Below are positions 16,342 through 24,513 of a DNA stretch of 64,000 nucleotides, piece after piece (positions within the stretch are counted from its first letter, which is position 1; each line of letters begins with the position of its first letter). The stretch is taken from contig NZ_CP030028.1 of NCBI RefSeq assembly GCF_003586445.1, positions 2,370,501-2,434,500 of the forward strand, read 5' to 3'. The translations under genes were made by a program, and so were the position numbers. The notes below the pieces were generated by a model, which was not told where the DNA came from, did no database searches, and saw only the letters and a list, made by a program, of their open reading frames with translations. The DNA comes from Bacillus sp. Y1. GTDB lineage: Bacteria > Bacillota > Bacilli > Bacillales > Cytobacillaceae.

Positions 16342-16935
16342 ATGGGATTTTTAGATAAATTATTTGGAAAAAAACAAGAGGAGGAAGAAACAATGACAAA
16401 ATTAAACATTGGGATTATTTTAGGTTCTACACGTGAAGGTCGTGTAAGTCCACAAGTAGGTGCATGGGTAAAAGAAATTGCTGACAAACGTGGTGACGCT
16501 AACTATACCATTATTGATATTGCTGATTACAAATTACCATTACTTGGTGAAGCTGGTGCAGATGCGTCAGGAGCTGCTGCTTGGTCAGAAATGATCGCTA
16601 ATCAAGATGGATTCGTATTTATTGTTCAAGAATACAATCACTCCATTACTGGAGCACTTAAAAATGCATTAGACTATCTACGTGTAGAGTGGAACAATAA
16701 AGCAGCTGGAATCGTTTCTTACGGTTCAGTAGGTGGAGCTCGTGCGGCTGAACATTTACGAGGCATTTTAGGTGAATTATTAGTGGCTGACGTTCGTGTA
16801 CATCCAGCACTATCGTTATTCACTGATTTCGAGAATGGAACCGACTTTAAACCACAGGCAGTTCAAGAGGATTCTGTCAATCAAATGCTAGACCAATTAA
16901 TTCCTTGGTCAAAAGCATTATTCACGATCCGATAA
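16342..16935 (+). CDS. NADPH-dependent FMN reductase / azoreductase-like, with alternative N-termini
   Basis: This flavodoxin-fold reductase has the FMN loop GSTREGR and a YGSVGG turn. Two starts each have their own ribosome site: ATG 16342 (AAGGAGGTG) and ATG 16393 (GAGGAGGAAG). The shorter form begins MTKLNIGIILGS, the normal family start (180 aa). The longer adds MGFLDKLFGKKQEEEE, an amphipathic helix plus acidic linker that could hold the enzyme at the membrane. It probably reduces quinones or azo compounds. The MhqR-like operator upstream and mhqO downstream support a role in electrophile/quinone stress. Confidence 0.85.
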   Translation: MGFLDKLFGKKQEEEETMTKLNIGIILGSTREGRVSPQVGAWVKEIADKRGDANYTIIDIADYKLPLLGEAGADASGAAAWSEMIANQDGFVFIVQEYNHSITGALKNALDYLRVEWNNKAAGIVSYGSVGGARAAEHLRGILGELLVADVRVHPALSLFTDFENGTDFKPQAVQEDSVNQMLDQLIPWSKALFTIR

Positions 16936-16963
16936 TTTACTTAAAAATCTGACTGAAGTGTAA

Positions 16964-17004
16964 AATATGTACATGAGTATTTTTTTATACCCATGTACAT
17001 ATTA
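16964..17004 (+). terminator. Hairpin between the FMN reductase and mhqO
   Basis: TATGTACATG and CATGTACATA form a 10-bp stem with an AT-rich, T7-containing loop. The T-run is in the loop rather than after the stem, so termination may be weak or attenuating. Confidence 0.4.
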
Positions 17005-17084
17005 CCAATTATTAAAGGAGTATGAAGGTTGAGCAGGTCATATTAAGCAAAATTGATAGATGTGCTCAGTAGTTATGCTAAAGA

Positions 17085-17102
17085 GATCCTAATTGTAGGA
17101 TC
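17085..17102. promoter_or_regulatory. Palindrome upstream of mhqO
   Basis: GATCCTA-ATTG-TAGGATC is a perfect 7-bp dyad about 70 bases before the mhqO start. It does not resemble the MhqR box, so it may be an operator for another regulator. Confidence 0.4.
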
Positions 17103-17171
17103 GACAAATAGGTTATTCATCCATTAAACCAAGCGTACTATTAAATCTGAATTTTCTAGGAGGAAAATATA

Positions 17172-18149
17172 ATGAACCAACTAAAAGGCATACACCACGT
17201 AACAGCTATTACCAGTAGTGCAGAAAAGAACTATGAATTTTTCACCTATGTATTAGGGATGCGTTTAGTTAAAAAAACAGTCAATCAAGATGATATTCAA
17301 ACCTATCATTTATTCTTTGCTGATGATAAAGGCAGTGCGGGCACAGACATGACATTCTTTGACTTCCCAGGCATTCCAAAAGGTATACATGGTACAAACG
17401 AGATTTCTAAGACCTCTTTCCGTGTACCAAGTGATGCAGCATTGAATTATTGGGTAAAACGGTTTGATCGTTTACACGTCTTGCATACTGGAATTAAAGA
17501 GCAATTTGGCAAGAAAACTCTCTCTTTCGTTGATTTCGATGATCAACAATACCAATTAATTTCAGATGAATTAAATAGAGGCGTAGAATCGGGTACACCT
17601 TGGCAAAAGGGTCCTATCCCATTGGAGCATGCCAATACGGGTTTAGGTCCTGTCTTTGTTCGTATTGCGAATTTTGATTACTTTAAAGAAATGTTGGAAA
17701 AAGTGCTATTATTTAAAGAAACGGCTCAGGAAGGATCATTCCATTTATTCGAAGTAGGGGAAGGTGGTAATGGAGCATCAGTTATTGCAGAGCACAATAC
17801 GATTCTCCCTCAAGCTCGACAAGGTTATGGCACCGTCCATCATGCTGCATTCCGCGTAGAGGATCGCTCCGTATTGGATGAATGGACAGAGAGATTGAGT
17901 AGTTTTGGATTCTCGACATCCGGTTATGTCAATCGTCACTTTTTTGAGTCTTTATACGCAAGAGTTGCTCCACAAATTTTATTTGAGTTTGCTACAGATG
18001 GCCCTGGTTTTATGGGGGATGAACCATACGAAACCCTTGGGGAAAAACTATCTTTACCTCCGTTCTTAGAGCCGAAACGTGAACAAATTGAAAAATTAGT
18101 ACGCCCTATTGATACAGTGAGAAGTACAAAGGAAATCATTAAAGAATAG
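17172..18149 (+). CDS. mhqO: Ring-cleaving dioxygenase, MhqO/MhqA type (VOC superfamily)
   Basis: This 325-residue protein begins ATG 17172 after CTAGGAGGAAAA. Two vicinal-oxygen-chelate repeats are visible: GIHHVTAIT at residue 6 and GYGTVHHAAFRV near residue 217, each supplying an iron-ligand His; a C-terminal Glu would be the third ligand (FEFATDGPG). The family opens hydroquinone or catechol rings and detoxifies quinones in Bacillus. Together with the upstream FMN reductase and the MhqR-like operator it forms a quinone-resistance locus. Confidence 0.88.
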   Translation: MNQLKGIHHVTAITSSAEKNYEFFTYVLGMRLVKKTVNQDDIQTYHLFFADDKGSAGTDMTFFDFPGIPKGIHGTNEISKTSFRVPSDAALNYWVKRFDRLHVLHTGIKEQFGKKTLSFVDFDDQQYQLISDELNRGVESGTPWQKGPIPLEHANTGLGPVFVRIANFDYFKEMLEKVLLFKETAQEGSFHLFEVGEGGNGASVIAEHNTILPQARQGYGTVHHAAFRVEDRSVLDEWTERLSSFGFSTSGYVNRHFFESLYARVAPQILFEFATDGPGFMGDEPYETLGEKLSLPPFLEPKREQIEKLVRPIDTVRSTKEIIKE

Positions 18150-18182
18150 TAACCGTTTCATCATTCAATCCCTCTGATAAAT

Positions 18183-18226
18183 AGGAAAGTGTTCTGTGTT
18201 GAACAGGATGCTTTCCTTTTTTGTTT
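18183..18226 (+). terminator. Intrinsic terminator after mhqO
   Basis: AGGAAAG (18183-18189) pairs with CTTTCCT (18211-18217), with an inner TTC/GAA pairing, followed by a T-run. Confidence 0.75.
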
Positions 18227-18252
18227 TTGAGACCGAGACATCTTCCATTTGA

Positions 18253-18939
18253 AATTACTCGATTGCCTATGGTATTGATCGTAAAGCAATCCTTAATACG
18301 GCGTTTAGCGGTCGTGGAGAGGCAATCTACGGAATGGCGATTTTAAAAGGTTATATGGGCTATGATGAAAAGTTCACTAAATACTTTAAGCATGATGTGA
18401 AAAAAGCCAAAGAGCTTCTAGCTGAAGCAGGTTATCCAAACGGATTCAAAGCTAAACTATTATCCACTTCTCAATATGGAATGCACGAGCAAACAGCTGT
18501 TGCAGTACAATCAGAGTTAAAGAAAATTGGTATTGAGGTAGAATTAGAACTTCCTGATTGGGCAACTAGAATTAATAAAAACGTTCAAGGGGATTATCAA
18601 TTCCTAGTCGCCGGTACTTCTGGAGACATTACAGATGGTGATTGGATGAGTAACTTCTACCAAGGGGGACCGGCAAGATTAAATAACTCAGCAAACTTTG
18701 ATGATGAGCAGATTAATAGCTTGCTAGCTCAAGGTAAGAAGGAAAAGGATCCTGCAAAACGTGAGGAAATCTACCAGCAGTTGATTGAAAGAGCAATGGA
18801 ATTATCACCATTCGTTTACTTGAATTGGAGAGAACAAAGCTATGGAATGCAAAAGAATGTTGATGGCTTTGTAAACCTTGATGGTTTCCTATCTTTCCAA
18901 TCAGGTTTAACTTTGGAAGACACATATCTTAACGATTAA
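18253..18939 (+). pseudogene. C-terminal half of a family 5 solute-binding protein (oligopeptide/nickel type)
   Basis: The open frame begins abruptly at NYSIAYGIDRKAI, the conserved mid-protein motif of OppA/DppE-type binding proteins. It continues normally to the C-terminus (AKELLAEAGYPNG, LSPFVYLNWR). There is no signal peptide, lipobox or ribosome site, and the N-terminal 300 or so residues are missing. ATG 18334 is an internal methionine. This is a 5'-deleted gene. Downstream lies another broken gene, frlD, so an amino-sugar/Amadori uptake locus may have been lost here; that is inference. Confidence 0.8.
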
Positions 18940-18984
18940 TAAATTGTTTCAGACTGTACTAAAAAGTCATGGAGTGGAAGGTTT

Positions 18985-19806
18985 ATGAAGTTAGTTGGAA
19001 TAGGTGATAATGTCGTTGATTTCTATGAAGATCAAAGCACGATATATCCTGGTGGAAATGCTCTAAATGTAGCTGTTGTTAGTAAAAGAAATGGCGCAGA
19101 GAAGAATGGGTACATTGGAATTATCGGTGATGACTTAGAGGCAGGACATATATTAAATACTCTAAGACAAGAAGAGATTGATGTGACGAGAATTCGTAAA
19201 ATGTATGGCCCAAATGGTAAAGCGTATGTTGCTTTAGATGAAAACGGAGATCGTGTCTTTAAGAAAACCAATCGAGAGACCAGAGTACAATCAATAGCAA
19301 TTTTACAATTTACGGATGCTGACCTAAATTATATTAGCGAATTTGATGTTATTCATACGAGCATTAACAGCAACATTGAACATGAGCTGCAAAGATTAAG
19401 TTACAAACCAATTTCTTAGGATTTTTCAATAAAAAGTAAATATAGTAAAGAGTATTTAGCAAAGGTTTGCCCTTTCATACAATTTGCCTTCTTTTCCGGT
19501 AGTGGAATGAATGCGGGAGAAATTGAAGAATTAATCCAATACGTTTACACATTTGGTGTGAAAATTGTTGTGGAAACAAGGGGTGGAGAGCCAGCTATTT
19601 GTTCAGATGGTCAGAAACAGTATCTGCAGCCACCAATCGAAACAGAAATTGTTGATACAATGGGGGCAGGGGATTCTTTCATTGCAGGCTTTATTACATC
19701 CTATTTCGATACACTCGATATACCGACTGCCTTAAGGAATGCAGTGAACTCGGCAGGGAAAACCTGCAAGACTTATGGTGCATTTGGGTACGGGAAGAAG
19801 GTGTAG
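18985..19806 (+). pseudogene. frlD: PfkB-family fructoselysine 6-kinase-like gene with an in-frame TAG
   Basis: The frame from ATG 18985 (GGAGTGGAAGG upstream) reads a PfkB kinase start (GDNVVD, PGGNALNVAV, GIIGDD). It stops at TAG 19417-19419, then continues in the same frame to 19806 with the catalytic DTMGAGDSFIAGF. Read through, the product is about 273 residues, the normal FrlD length. A single change (for example TAT to TAG) explains it. The protein would phosphorylate an Amadori sugar such as fructoselysine. The gene is probably inactive unless the stop is suppressed. Confidence 0.8.
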
Positions 19807-19831
19807 AAGAATATTTGTTTATTAATTGAGG

Positions 19832-19865
19832 AAGGTGTTCAGCGATTGTGCTGAGCACCTTTTTG
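19832..19865 (+). terminator. Intrinsic terminator after the frlD relic
   Basis: AAGGTGTTCAGC pairs with GCTGAGCACCTT, followed by T4. Confidence 0.8.
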
Positions 19866-19868
19866 AAT

Positions 19869-20150
19869 GTGCACCGACATGGATGCAATCTAAAGGTGTA
19901 AGACCCTAACGGGGAATGCAGAATTAGCGGTAGTTTAACGCAAGGGTGTGCGTGGTTACGCAGAATCCGAAGGAAGCTAGCGGCAAACCACCGGTCTGAG
20001 GAACACGAACTTCATATGACGCTAGGTATCATTGGTGAGTTTCGTAAAAAACAAAATACTTTCTTACTAAGATGATACAAAGTAAATGAAGCAGATAGAG
20101 GAGGGAAGATTGCACTCTTACCTGAGGGGGTCTGACGGATATGCCAAGCA
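19869..20150 (+). mobile_element. Group II intron relic (5' ribozyme part, no reverse transcriptase)
   Basis: The segment begins GTGCACCGACATGGATGC. It continues with blocks I recall from bacterial group II intron domain I: AAGGTGTAAGACCC, GCAAGGGTG, GAAGGAAGC, GGCAAACCACCGGTCTGAGG, GAACACGAACTTCATATGA and GCTAGGTATCATTGGTGAGT. A later piece, GAAGATTGCACTCTTACCTGAGGG, normally precedes the intron ORF. No reverse-transcriptase ORF or domain V/VI follows, so this is a truncated, immobile remnant inserted just after a terminator, a common site for some group II introns. Confidence 0.6.
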
Positions 20151-20494
20151 TTCTTAGTAACTATTTACCAATATTTTTGATTGTGATAGCTTTCCTGTGA
20201 ATATCAGTAAACAATTAAAGGAAAGATTTCAAGGTTGGGGTAAATAGCAACCTTTTTAATCTTAAATGGGGAGTAGCTCGAAAGTGTAACACTATTATAT
20301 AAGGGATTGTTTAAAATACCATATTCATTGCATTAAAATAAGTATAAGAAGCATTCATGTTTATGAAAATAGCCTTTCCTAAAGTAATGCGAAAAGTGAG
20401 TGAATCCTGATACTGCTAATAAAAAATCTTGAATCCCTAGAGTTGAATAGGAATTAAAGAAATAATAATAATGAATCATTGCTCTTGCGTTTAG
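20151..20494. other. Gene-free region upstream of the MarR gene
   Basis: This is AT-rich sequence with scattered stops in all frames and no recognisable RNA or repeat. It is probably debris from the intron insertion and deletion. Confidence 0.4.
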
Positions 20495-20506
20495 TACGAT
20501 ATCGTA
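20495..20506. promoter_or_regulatory. MarR operator 1 (TACGATATCGTA)
   Basis: The perfect 12-bp palindrome TACGATATCGTA lies 42 bases before the marR start. Identical sites occur at 21138 and 21213, so it is the likely autoregulatory operator. Confidence 0.8.
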
Positions 20507-20547
20507 GTATTCTTGAATTAGAAATCTAAATCTAAAAGGTGTGGGAC

Positions 20548-21039
20548 ATGGAACAATTGTTTGATCTTTTACTTAAAAACGGAATTAAACCCTTCAACTA
20601 CTTTACTAACTTTCCTAAAGCAGTTGAGTTAGAGAAAAAAATCTCCCACACAGATTTATCAGCCTTAGTGATTTTGCTACTGAAAGAACAATTAACGATG
20701 TCAGAATTAGCTTCTGACTTAGGTGCACCTTTAAGTACGATCACAAGTATGGCCAAACGCCTTGAAAAAAAAGGTTGGATTGAAAGAACAAGCTCACCCA
20801 AGGATCAGCGGGTGATTATGGTTTATTTAACTGAAGAAGGAAAAGAACTAGCTAGGCAGGCTAATGAAATGATGGATCAAGCATTGAGACGTATCCAAAA
20901 TGCCCTAACAGAACAGGAATTAGAGCAATTTGTGTACCTTGTGTTAAAGGTAGTCAAATCCTTACAACAGCCTGAGGATGAAGACAACACATCGATTAAA
21001 AAGAAGCCAACTATTCGAAAGATCTCCATTGATGAATAG
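20548..21039 (+). CDS. MarR-family transcriptional regulator
   Basis: ATG 20548 is chosen because AAAAGGTG lies 6 bases upstream; GTG 20539 overlaps that site. The product is about 163 residues with a winged helix-turn-helix: LTMSELASDLGAPLSTITSMAKRLE as helices 3-4 (split by me only for description), then the wing KKGWIERTSSPKDQR. The acidic/basic tail is unusually long. Three identical palindromes, one before this gene and two before the downstream ArsA-like operon, indicate that it represses itself and that operon, with release by an unknown ligand. Confidence 0.88.
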   Translation: MEQLFDLLLKNGIKPFNYFTNFPKAVELEKKISHTDLSALVILLLKEQLTMSELASDLGAPLSTITSMAKRLEKKGWIERTSSPKDQRVIMVYLTEEGKELARQANEMMDQALRRIQNALTEQELEQFVYLVLKVVKSLQQPEDEDNTSIKKKPTIRKISIDE

Positions 21040-21137
21040 TGTTTCATTTCAAAGAGGGTTTAGGGAAAAAAGTTGAATAACTATATAAGGATGAACAGGT
21101 GATCAAAACGTTGTTCATCTTTATTATAAACAAATAG

Positions 21138-21149
21138 TACGATATCGTA
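21138..21149. promoter_or_regulatory. MarR operator 2
   Basis: TACGATATCGTA, identical to the site before the MarR gene. It lies about 110 bases upstream of the ArsA-like start. Confidence 0.8.
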
Positions 21150-21212
21150 GTATTTCCTAGTGAGTAAAGTTGCGGTTCCACAGTGTCCAACTATATTTTT
21201 TTAACTATTTAG

Positions 21213-21224
21213 TACGATATCGTA
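21213..21224. promoter_or_regulatory. MarR operator 3
   Basis: This is a third identical TACGATATCGTA, 75 bases after operator 2 and 33 bases before the ArsA-like ATG. The pair of sites could allow co-operative binding or looping. Confidence 0.8.
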
Positions 21225-21257
21225 TTAAACATAAACTAACTATAAGAGGTGAAGAGC

Positions 21258-22439
21258 ATGAGAATTATTATTTATACGGGAAAAGGTGGAGTAGGGAAGA
21301 CAAGTATTGCCGCAGCAACAGCCGTACAATTAGCAAAGCAAGGACTGAGAACTCTTGTCATGAGTACAGATGCAGCACACAGCTTATCTGATGCCTTTGA
21401 ACAACCTTTAAGTGATCAACCTACTGGGCTTCATGACTGTTTATGGGGGATTGAAGTAAATAGTTTACGAGAAACAGAAAGGAACTGGGGAGCAGTCCAA
21501 AAATGGTTGAGTGGCATGATGAAATGGGCAGAGCTAGAGGATATCAGCTCAGAGGAAATCATGATTTTTCCAGGTATGGAGGAAATATTTAGTTTGATGC
21601 AAATCAAAACTCATGCTCAAAGTGGATTATATGATGTCATTATTGTAGATTGCGCTCCAACTGGTGAAACACTAAGGCTCTTAAGTTATCCCAACCTTAT
21701 GAAATGGTGGCTTGAAAAGATATTCCCCTATGAGAGACGTCTCATTAAGGTTGCCCGTCCAGTAAGTAAACTCGTCATGGGTGGATTGGAGTTACCGAAT
21801 GATGATGTACTAAACAGTATTGAACGGTTTGTTCGTGAATTAGAAGAGATGAATAAAATCCTTTTAGATCGGGATGTAACGTCTGTCAGAATTGTATTAA
21901 ATCCCGAAAAAATGGTCATTGCCGAATCAAGAAGAGCCTTTACTTACTTGAATTTATTTGGTTTTAATACTGATGCCATTCTCGTTAACCGAGTCATTCC
22001 AGAGGAAGCTAGAGAAGGCTATTTAGCAAACTGGCATCATATTCATCAACGTTATGATGAAGAAATTAAAACCTGCTTCGAGCCCCTCCCTATTTTTCGA
22101 ATTCCCTTAATGCCTTCAGAGGTTTCAGGGATATTACAATTGGAGCAGCTTTCTCAAGTAGGCTTTGGTGACACAGATATGTCCAATATCTTATTTTCGG
22201 GCCAGACAGAGCAAGTTCGGAAAGAGAATGGGCAATATATTTTACAGATTTCGCTCCCCTTTGTGAGTAAAGATGAAATTGAACTTTCGCAAAAGGGTGA
22301 TGAGCTAATCGTCCAAATTGGTTCTTATAAGAGAAAACTAGTTTTGCCTCGTACCCTTTTAGGGAGAGCGATTGAAAGTGCTCGCATAACTGAACATGTC
22401 TTGAATCTTCATTTTTCAGAAAGTATCAATCCGTTTTAG
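21258..22439 (+). CDS. ArsA-family ATPase with C-terminal HSP20-like domain
   Basis: ATG 21258 follows AGAGGTGA; GTG 21249 overlaps that site and is less likely. The 393-residue protein starts with the deviant Walker A GKGGVGKTS (about 8-16), STDAAHSLSD follows as switch I, and IIVDCAPTGET is the Walker B/switch II region. It contains one ATPase module, not the tandem pair of arsenite-pump ArsA. The last 75 residues (QYILQISLPFVSKDEIEL onward) form an alpha-crystallin-like ArsA_HSP20 domain. Such proteins are soluble Get3/ArsA-like ATPases, and no arsB or arsR is nearby. Under MarR control it may handle hydrophobic or membrane-bound cargo; that is inference. Confidence 0.88.
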   Translation: MRIIIYTGKGGVGKTSIAAATAVQLAKQGLRTLVMSTDAAHSLSDAFEQPLSDQPTGLHDCLWGIEVNSLRETERNWGAVQKWLSGMMKWAELEDISSEEIMIFPGMEEIFSLMQIKTHAQSGLYDVIIVDCAPTGETLRLLSYPNLMKWWLEKIFPYERRLIKVARPVSKLVMGGLELPNDDVLNSIERFVRELEEMNKILLDRDVTSVRIVLNPEKMVIAESRRAFTYLNLFGFNTDAILVNRVIPEEAREGYLANWHHIHQRYDEEIKTCFEPLPIFRIPLMPSEVSGILQLEQLSQVGFGDTDMSNILFSGQTEQVRKENGQYILQISLPFVSKDEIELSQKGDELIVQIGSYKRKLVLPRTLLGRAIESARITEHVLNLHFSESINPF

Positions 22440-22454
22440 GAAGGAGCGACCAAA

Positions 22455-22697
22455 ATGAAGCGGGGAACTACTCCACATATTTTACAGGCTTTATTAGAAT
22501 CACATGAACAGTTCTTAAAAAGTAAGATTCCAACTGAATCACAGAATCATTTTCGACAGGCAAATAAAGAGTTACTGATGGGCATCCGTACGTGGATTGA
22601 TCATCACATGGTGGAAATGGACCAACGTGCTGAAAAAGAAACATCCATGTCTCACTCCAACCATCAAGCGGTGAAGAAAATTAAAATATCAGATTAA
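22455..22697 (+). CDS. Small conserved-looking hypothetical protein (80 aa)
   Basis: It begins ATG 22455 with AGGAAGGAGCG upstream and ends 5 bases before the next cistron, so it is part of the ArsA operon. It is charged, rich in His, Gln and Lys, with a helical middle (NHFRQANKELLMGIRTWIDH) and no membrane segment. The family was not recognised. Its position suggests a partner or adaptor of the ATPase. Confidence 0.7.
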   Translation: MKRGTTPHILQALLESHEQFLKSKIPTESQNHFRQANKELLMGIRTWIDHHMVEMDQRAEKETSMSHSNHQAVKKIKISD

Positions 22698-22708
22698 CGA
22701 GGGTGAAT

Positions 22709-23062
22709 ATGATGAATTGGAAAAAACGAAGTGGTCTTTTCCTAATCCTAACTTCTATTATCCATAATTTGATTGGGATTGTTATCTTTTGGGAGCCTTT
22801 GGTTGATATGTTTCAGGCAGGAGTATTTAACTCTGTTGCTCCTCATTATGATCGGTCAACCCTCTTTTGGTTTCTATTATCAGGAGCACTGATGTTTATC
22901 CTAGGTCATTTCATGCATTGGCTGGCAAATGAACTAAAAAAAGAAATTCCACCGTTCCTCGGCTGGCATTTGCTGTGGTTGTCTATTGTGGGAGCTTTCA
23001 TCATACCAGCTTCCGGTTTTTGGCTAGTCCTCCCTCAAGCCTTGATCATTATAAAGAGATAA
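22709..23062 (+). CDS. DUF6463-like four-helix membrane protein
   Basis: ATG 22709 or 22712 follows GAGGGTG; the latter has the better spacing. The product is about 117 residues with four hydrophobic stretches and short loops. Motifs include IHNLIGIVIFWEP, FWFLLSGALMFILGHFMHW and a final VLPQALIII. The fold impression is the DUF6463 family of small membrane proteins, function unknown. It is the last gene of the MarR/ArsA unit. Confidence 0.7.
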   Translation: MMNWKKRSGLFLILTSIIHNLIGIVIFWEPLVDMFQAGVFNSVAPHYDRSTLFWFLLSGALMFILGHFMHWLANELKKEIPPFLGWHLLWLSIVGAFIIPASGFWLVLPQALIIIKR

Positions 23063-23107
23063 TGATTAATGAAATGAATAAATATTATTCTAGCGCTGCA
23101 TTCACTA

Positions 23108-23212
23108 GTGAAAACCACTTTACTTCACCATATATTAGATCACGGCGAAGGTAATGACTTGAAAAAGAAGGTTCAAAGATTAAGTGGTGGAGAATCCATC
23201 CGTCTAGTATAG
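23108..23212 (+). pseudogene. Internally deleted ABC-F ATPase relic
   Basis: A 34-codon frame ending at TAG 23210 reads KTTLLHHIL (end of a Walker A region), then DHGEGNDLKKKVQRLSGGES (ABC signature LSGGE). In a full ATPase these lie about 100 residues apart, so the stretch is a deletion product. The style is ABC-F (ribosome-protection or translation factor). There is no start or ribosome site. Confidence 0.4.
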
Positions 23213-23328
23213 TGTTAATTGTTCATGGGAATATATGGGTATTGTCACCATAAAACAGTTTTGAATGGTGACTATTAGCACGAGACCCATTAATAATTGC
23301 GAATTACCTAATATCTTTTGTAAAGAGT

Positions 23329-23379
23329 AAGGATCTCCACCATTCAGTTCGGTCTGAATATATGTGGGGATCCTTTTTT
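23329..23379 (+). terminator. Long terminator-like hairpin
   Basis: AAGGATCtCCAC pairs with TGtGGGGATCCTT, with an inner CATTCAG/CTGAATa pairing, followed by T6. No gene ends close by, so it may terminate the ArsA operon at a distance or belong to an untranslated RNA. The rest of 23213-23728 shows nothing I recognise. Confidence 0.6.
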
Positions 23380-23728
23380 ACTATTAGATAAAGATCTAAC
23401 AAGATTAATAAACAGATTCTATAAATGAAAAATTTGTACTCCTTAGAATTGAAGTGAATTTTGAAAACCTTATTGATTATCGCTGAAAACGGGAGAATCC
23501 CGCACATCCTTGGAAGCGAGTACTTACAGCGAAAAACAACACCGAGTGTAACAAAACCAAATTTTAAAAACACAAGAGTAATATTTTATAAATCAAGTAG
23601 GAATTTAATCTGTTAATATTTAAAATAATAAAAAAATTAGTAATAGTGGAATTGTTAAAAGAACAAAGGAAGATTTTAAAACAAATTTTTCAGAAATTTC
23701 TATACTATCTAGTTAAGGGGGAACATGC

Positions 23729-24502
23729 TTGGCTGAGATCTTGATTGTTGATAATGATATCGAAGCAAGAAAAGAGCTTTGTGAGTTAGTGAGAGAAAGT
23801 AAGTACAGCTATTTAACGACCTATGAAGCGAGTACCGCCCAAAGAGGATTATTACTTCTCAAACAAAATCAACCTAGTGCCCTTATCATCGATCTATCTT
23901 TACCTGAAATGAATGGCATGAATTTTGGAAGGGCGGCTTTGGAGCTTTATCCTGATCTTCCTATTATTATTGTCACTCAGTTAAAAATGTTTGATTTAGC
24001 ACAGGAAGCGATTAATTCCGGTTTTTCCTCCTATTTATTGAAACCGCTTACTAAAAATGAATTGATTTATGCCTTTGATCGCGTGTTACCAAAAGGGTTA
24101 AGTAAGGAAGTCACGCAAAGCATGAACTCAGTAAACCGATTGGATTCAAATGACTTGAAAAATCCGATTGAAAGTGCGATTCAGTTTATTCAATCGAATT
24201 ATGGTGAGACACTCTCCTTAAAGGGAATTTCCGATCAAGTTTATTTAAGTCCCTCCTATTTTAGTAAACTCTTTAAGGAAGAAACGGGGATGACCTTTGT
24301 AGAATACTTGTCTTTCGTAAGGGTGCAAAAGGCAAAGGGCATGCTAAGACTCTCTGCACTTCCTATAGATATTATTGCTCACAATACCGGTTTTTCTAAT
24401 CAAAGCTATTTTTCAACAACGTTCAAAAAGATCGTTGGGAAAACACCAAGTGAATATAGGGACCAATTTCATTGGGAGTATCACAAGGAAGTCAAAGTTT
24501 AG
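23729..24502 (+). CDS. Response regulator with AraC-type DNA-binding domain (YesN-like), orphan
   Basis: It starts at TTG 23729 with AAGGGGG 7 bases upstream. The 257 residues comprise a receiver domain (1-120: acidic Asp8/Asp10, phospho-acceptor Asp55 in LIIDLSLPE, Thr in IIVTQ, Lys in LLKPL) and an AraC double helix-turn-helix (about 150-250, LSPSYFSKLFKEETG and FSNQSYFSTTFKK). No histidine kinase gene is adjacent. It overlaps nothing but sits 11 bases before the xdhC-like cistron, so it heads the molybdenum-hydroxylase cluster and is its probable activator. Confidence 0.88.
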   Translation: MAEILIVDNDIEARKELCELVRESKYSYLTTYEASTAQRGLLLLKQNQPSALIIDLSLPEMNGMNFGRAALELYPDLPIIIVTQLKMFDLAQEAINSGFSSYLLKPLTKNELIYAFDRVLPKGLSKEVTQSMNSVNRLDSNDLKNPIESAIQFIQSNYGETLSLKGISDQVYLSPSYFSKLFKEETGMTFVEYLSFVRVQKAKGMLRLSALPIDIIAHNTGFSNQSYFSTTFKKIVGKTPSEYRDQFHWEYHKEVKV

Positions 24503-24513
24503 GAGGTGGACAA

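Noticed and set aside
18985..19806. TAG in frlD and rhamnosidase as pyrrolysine/selenocysteine-like recoding
   Set aside because: TAG is not a selenocysteine codon, neither protein family uses Pyl, and no nearby recoding structure was seen; nonsense mutation is simpler.
24472..24513. Upstream extension of the XdhC frame
   Set aside because: It overlaps the end of the response regulator and lacks a ribosome site; TTG 24514 has an excellent one.
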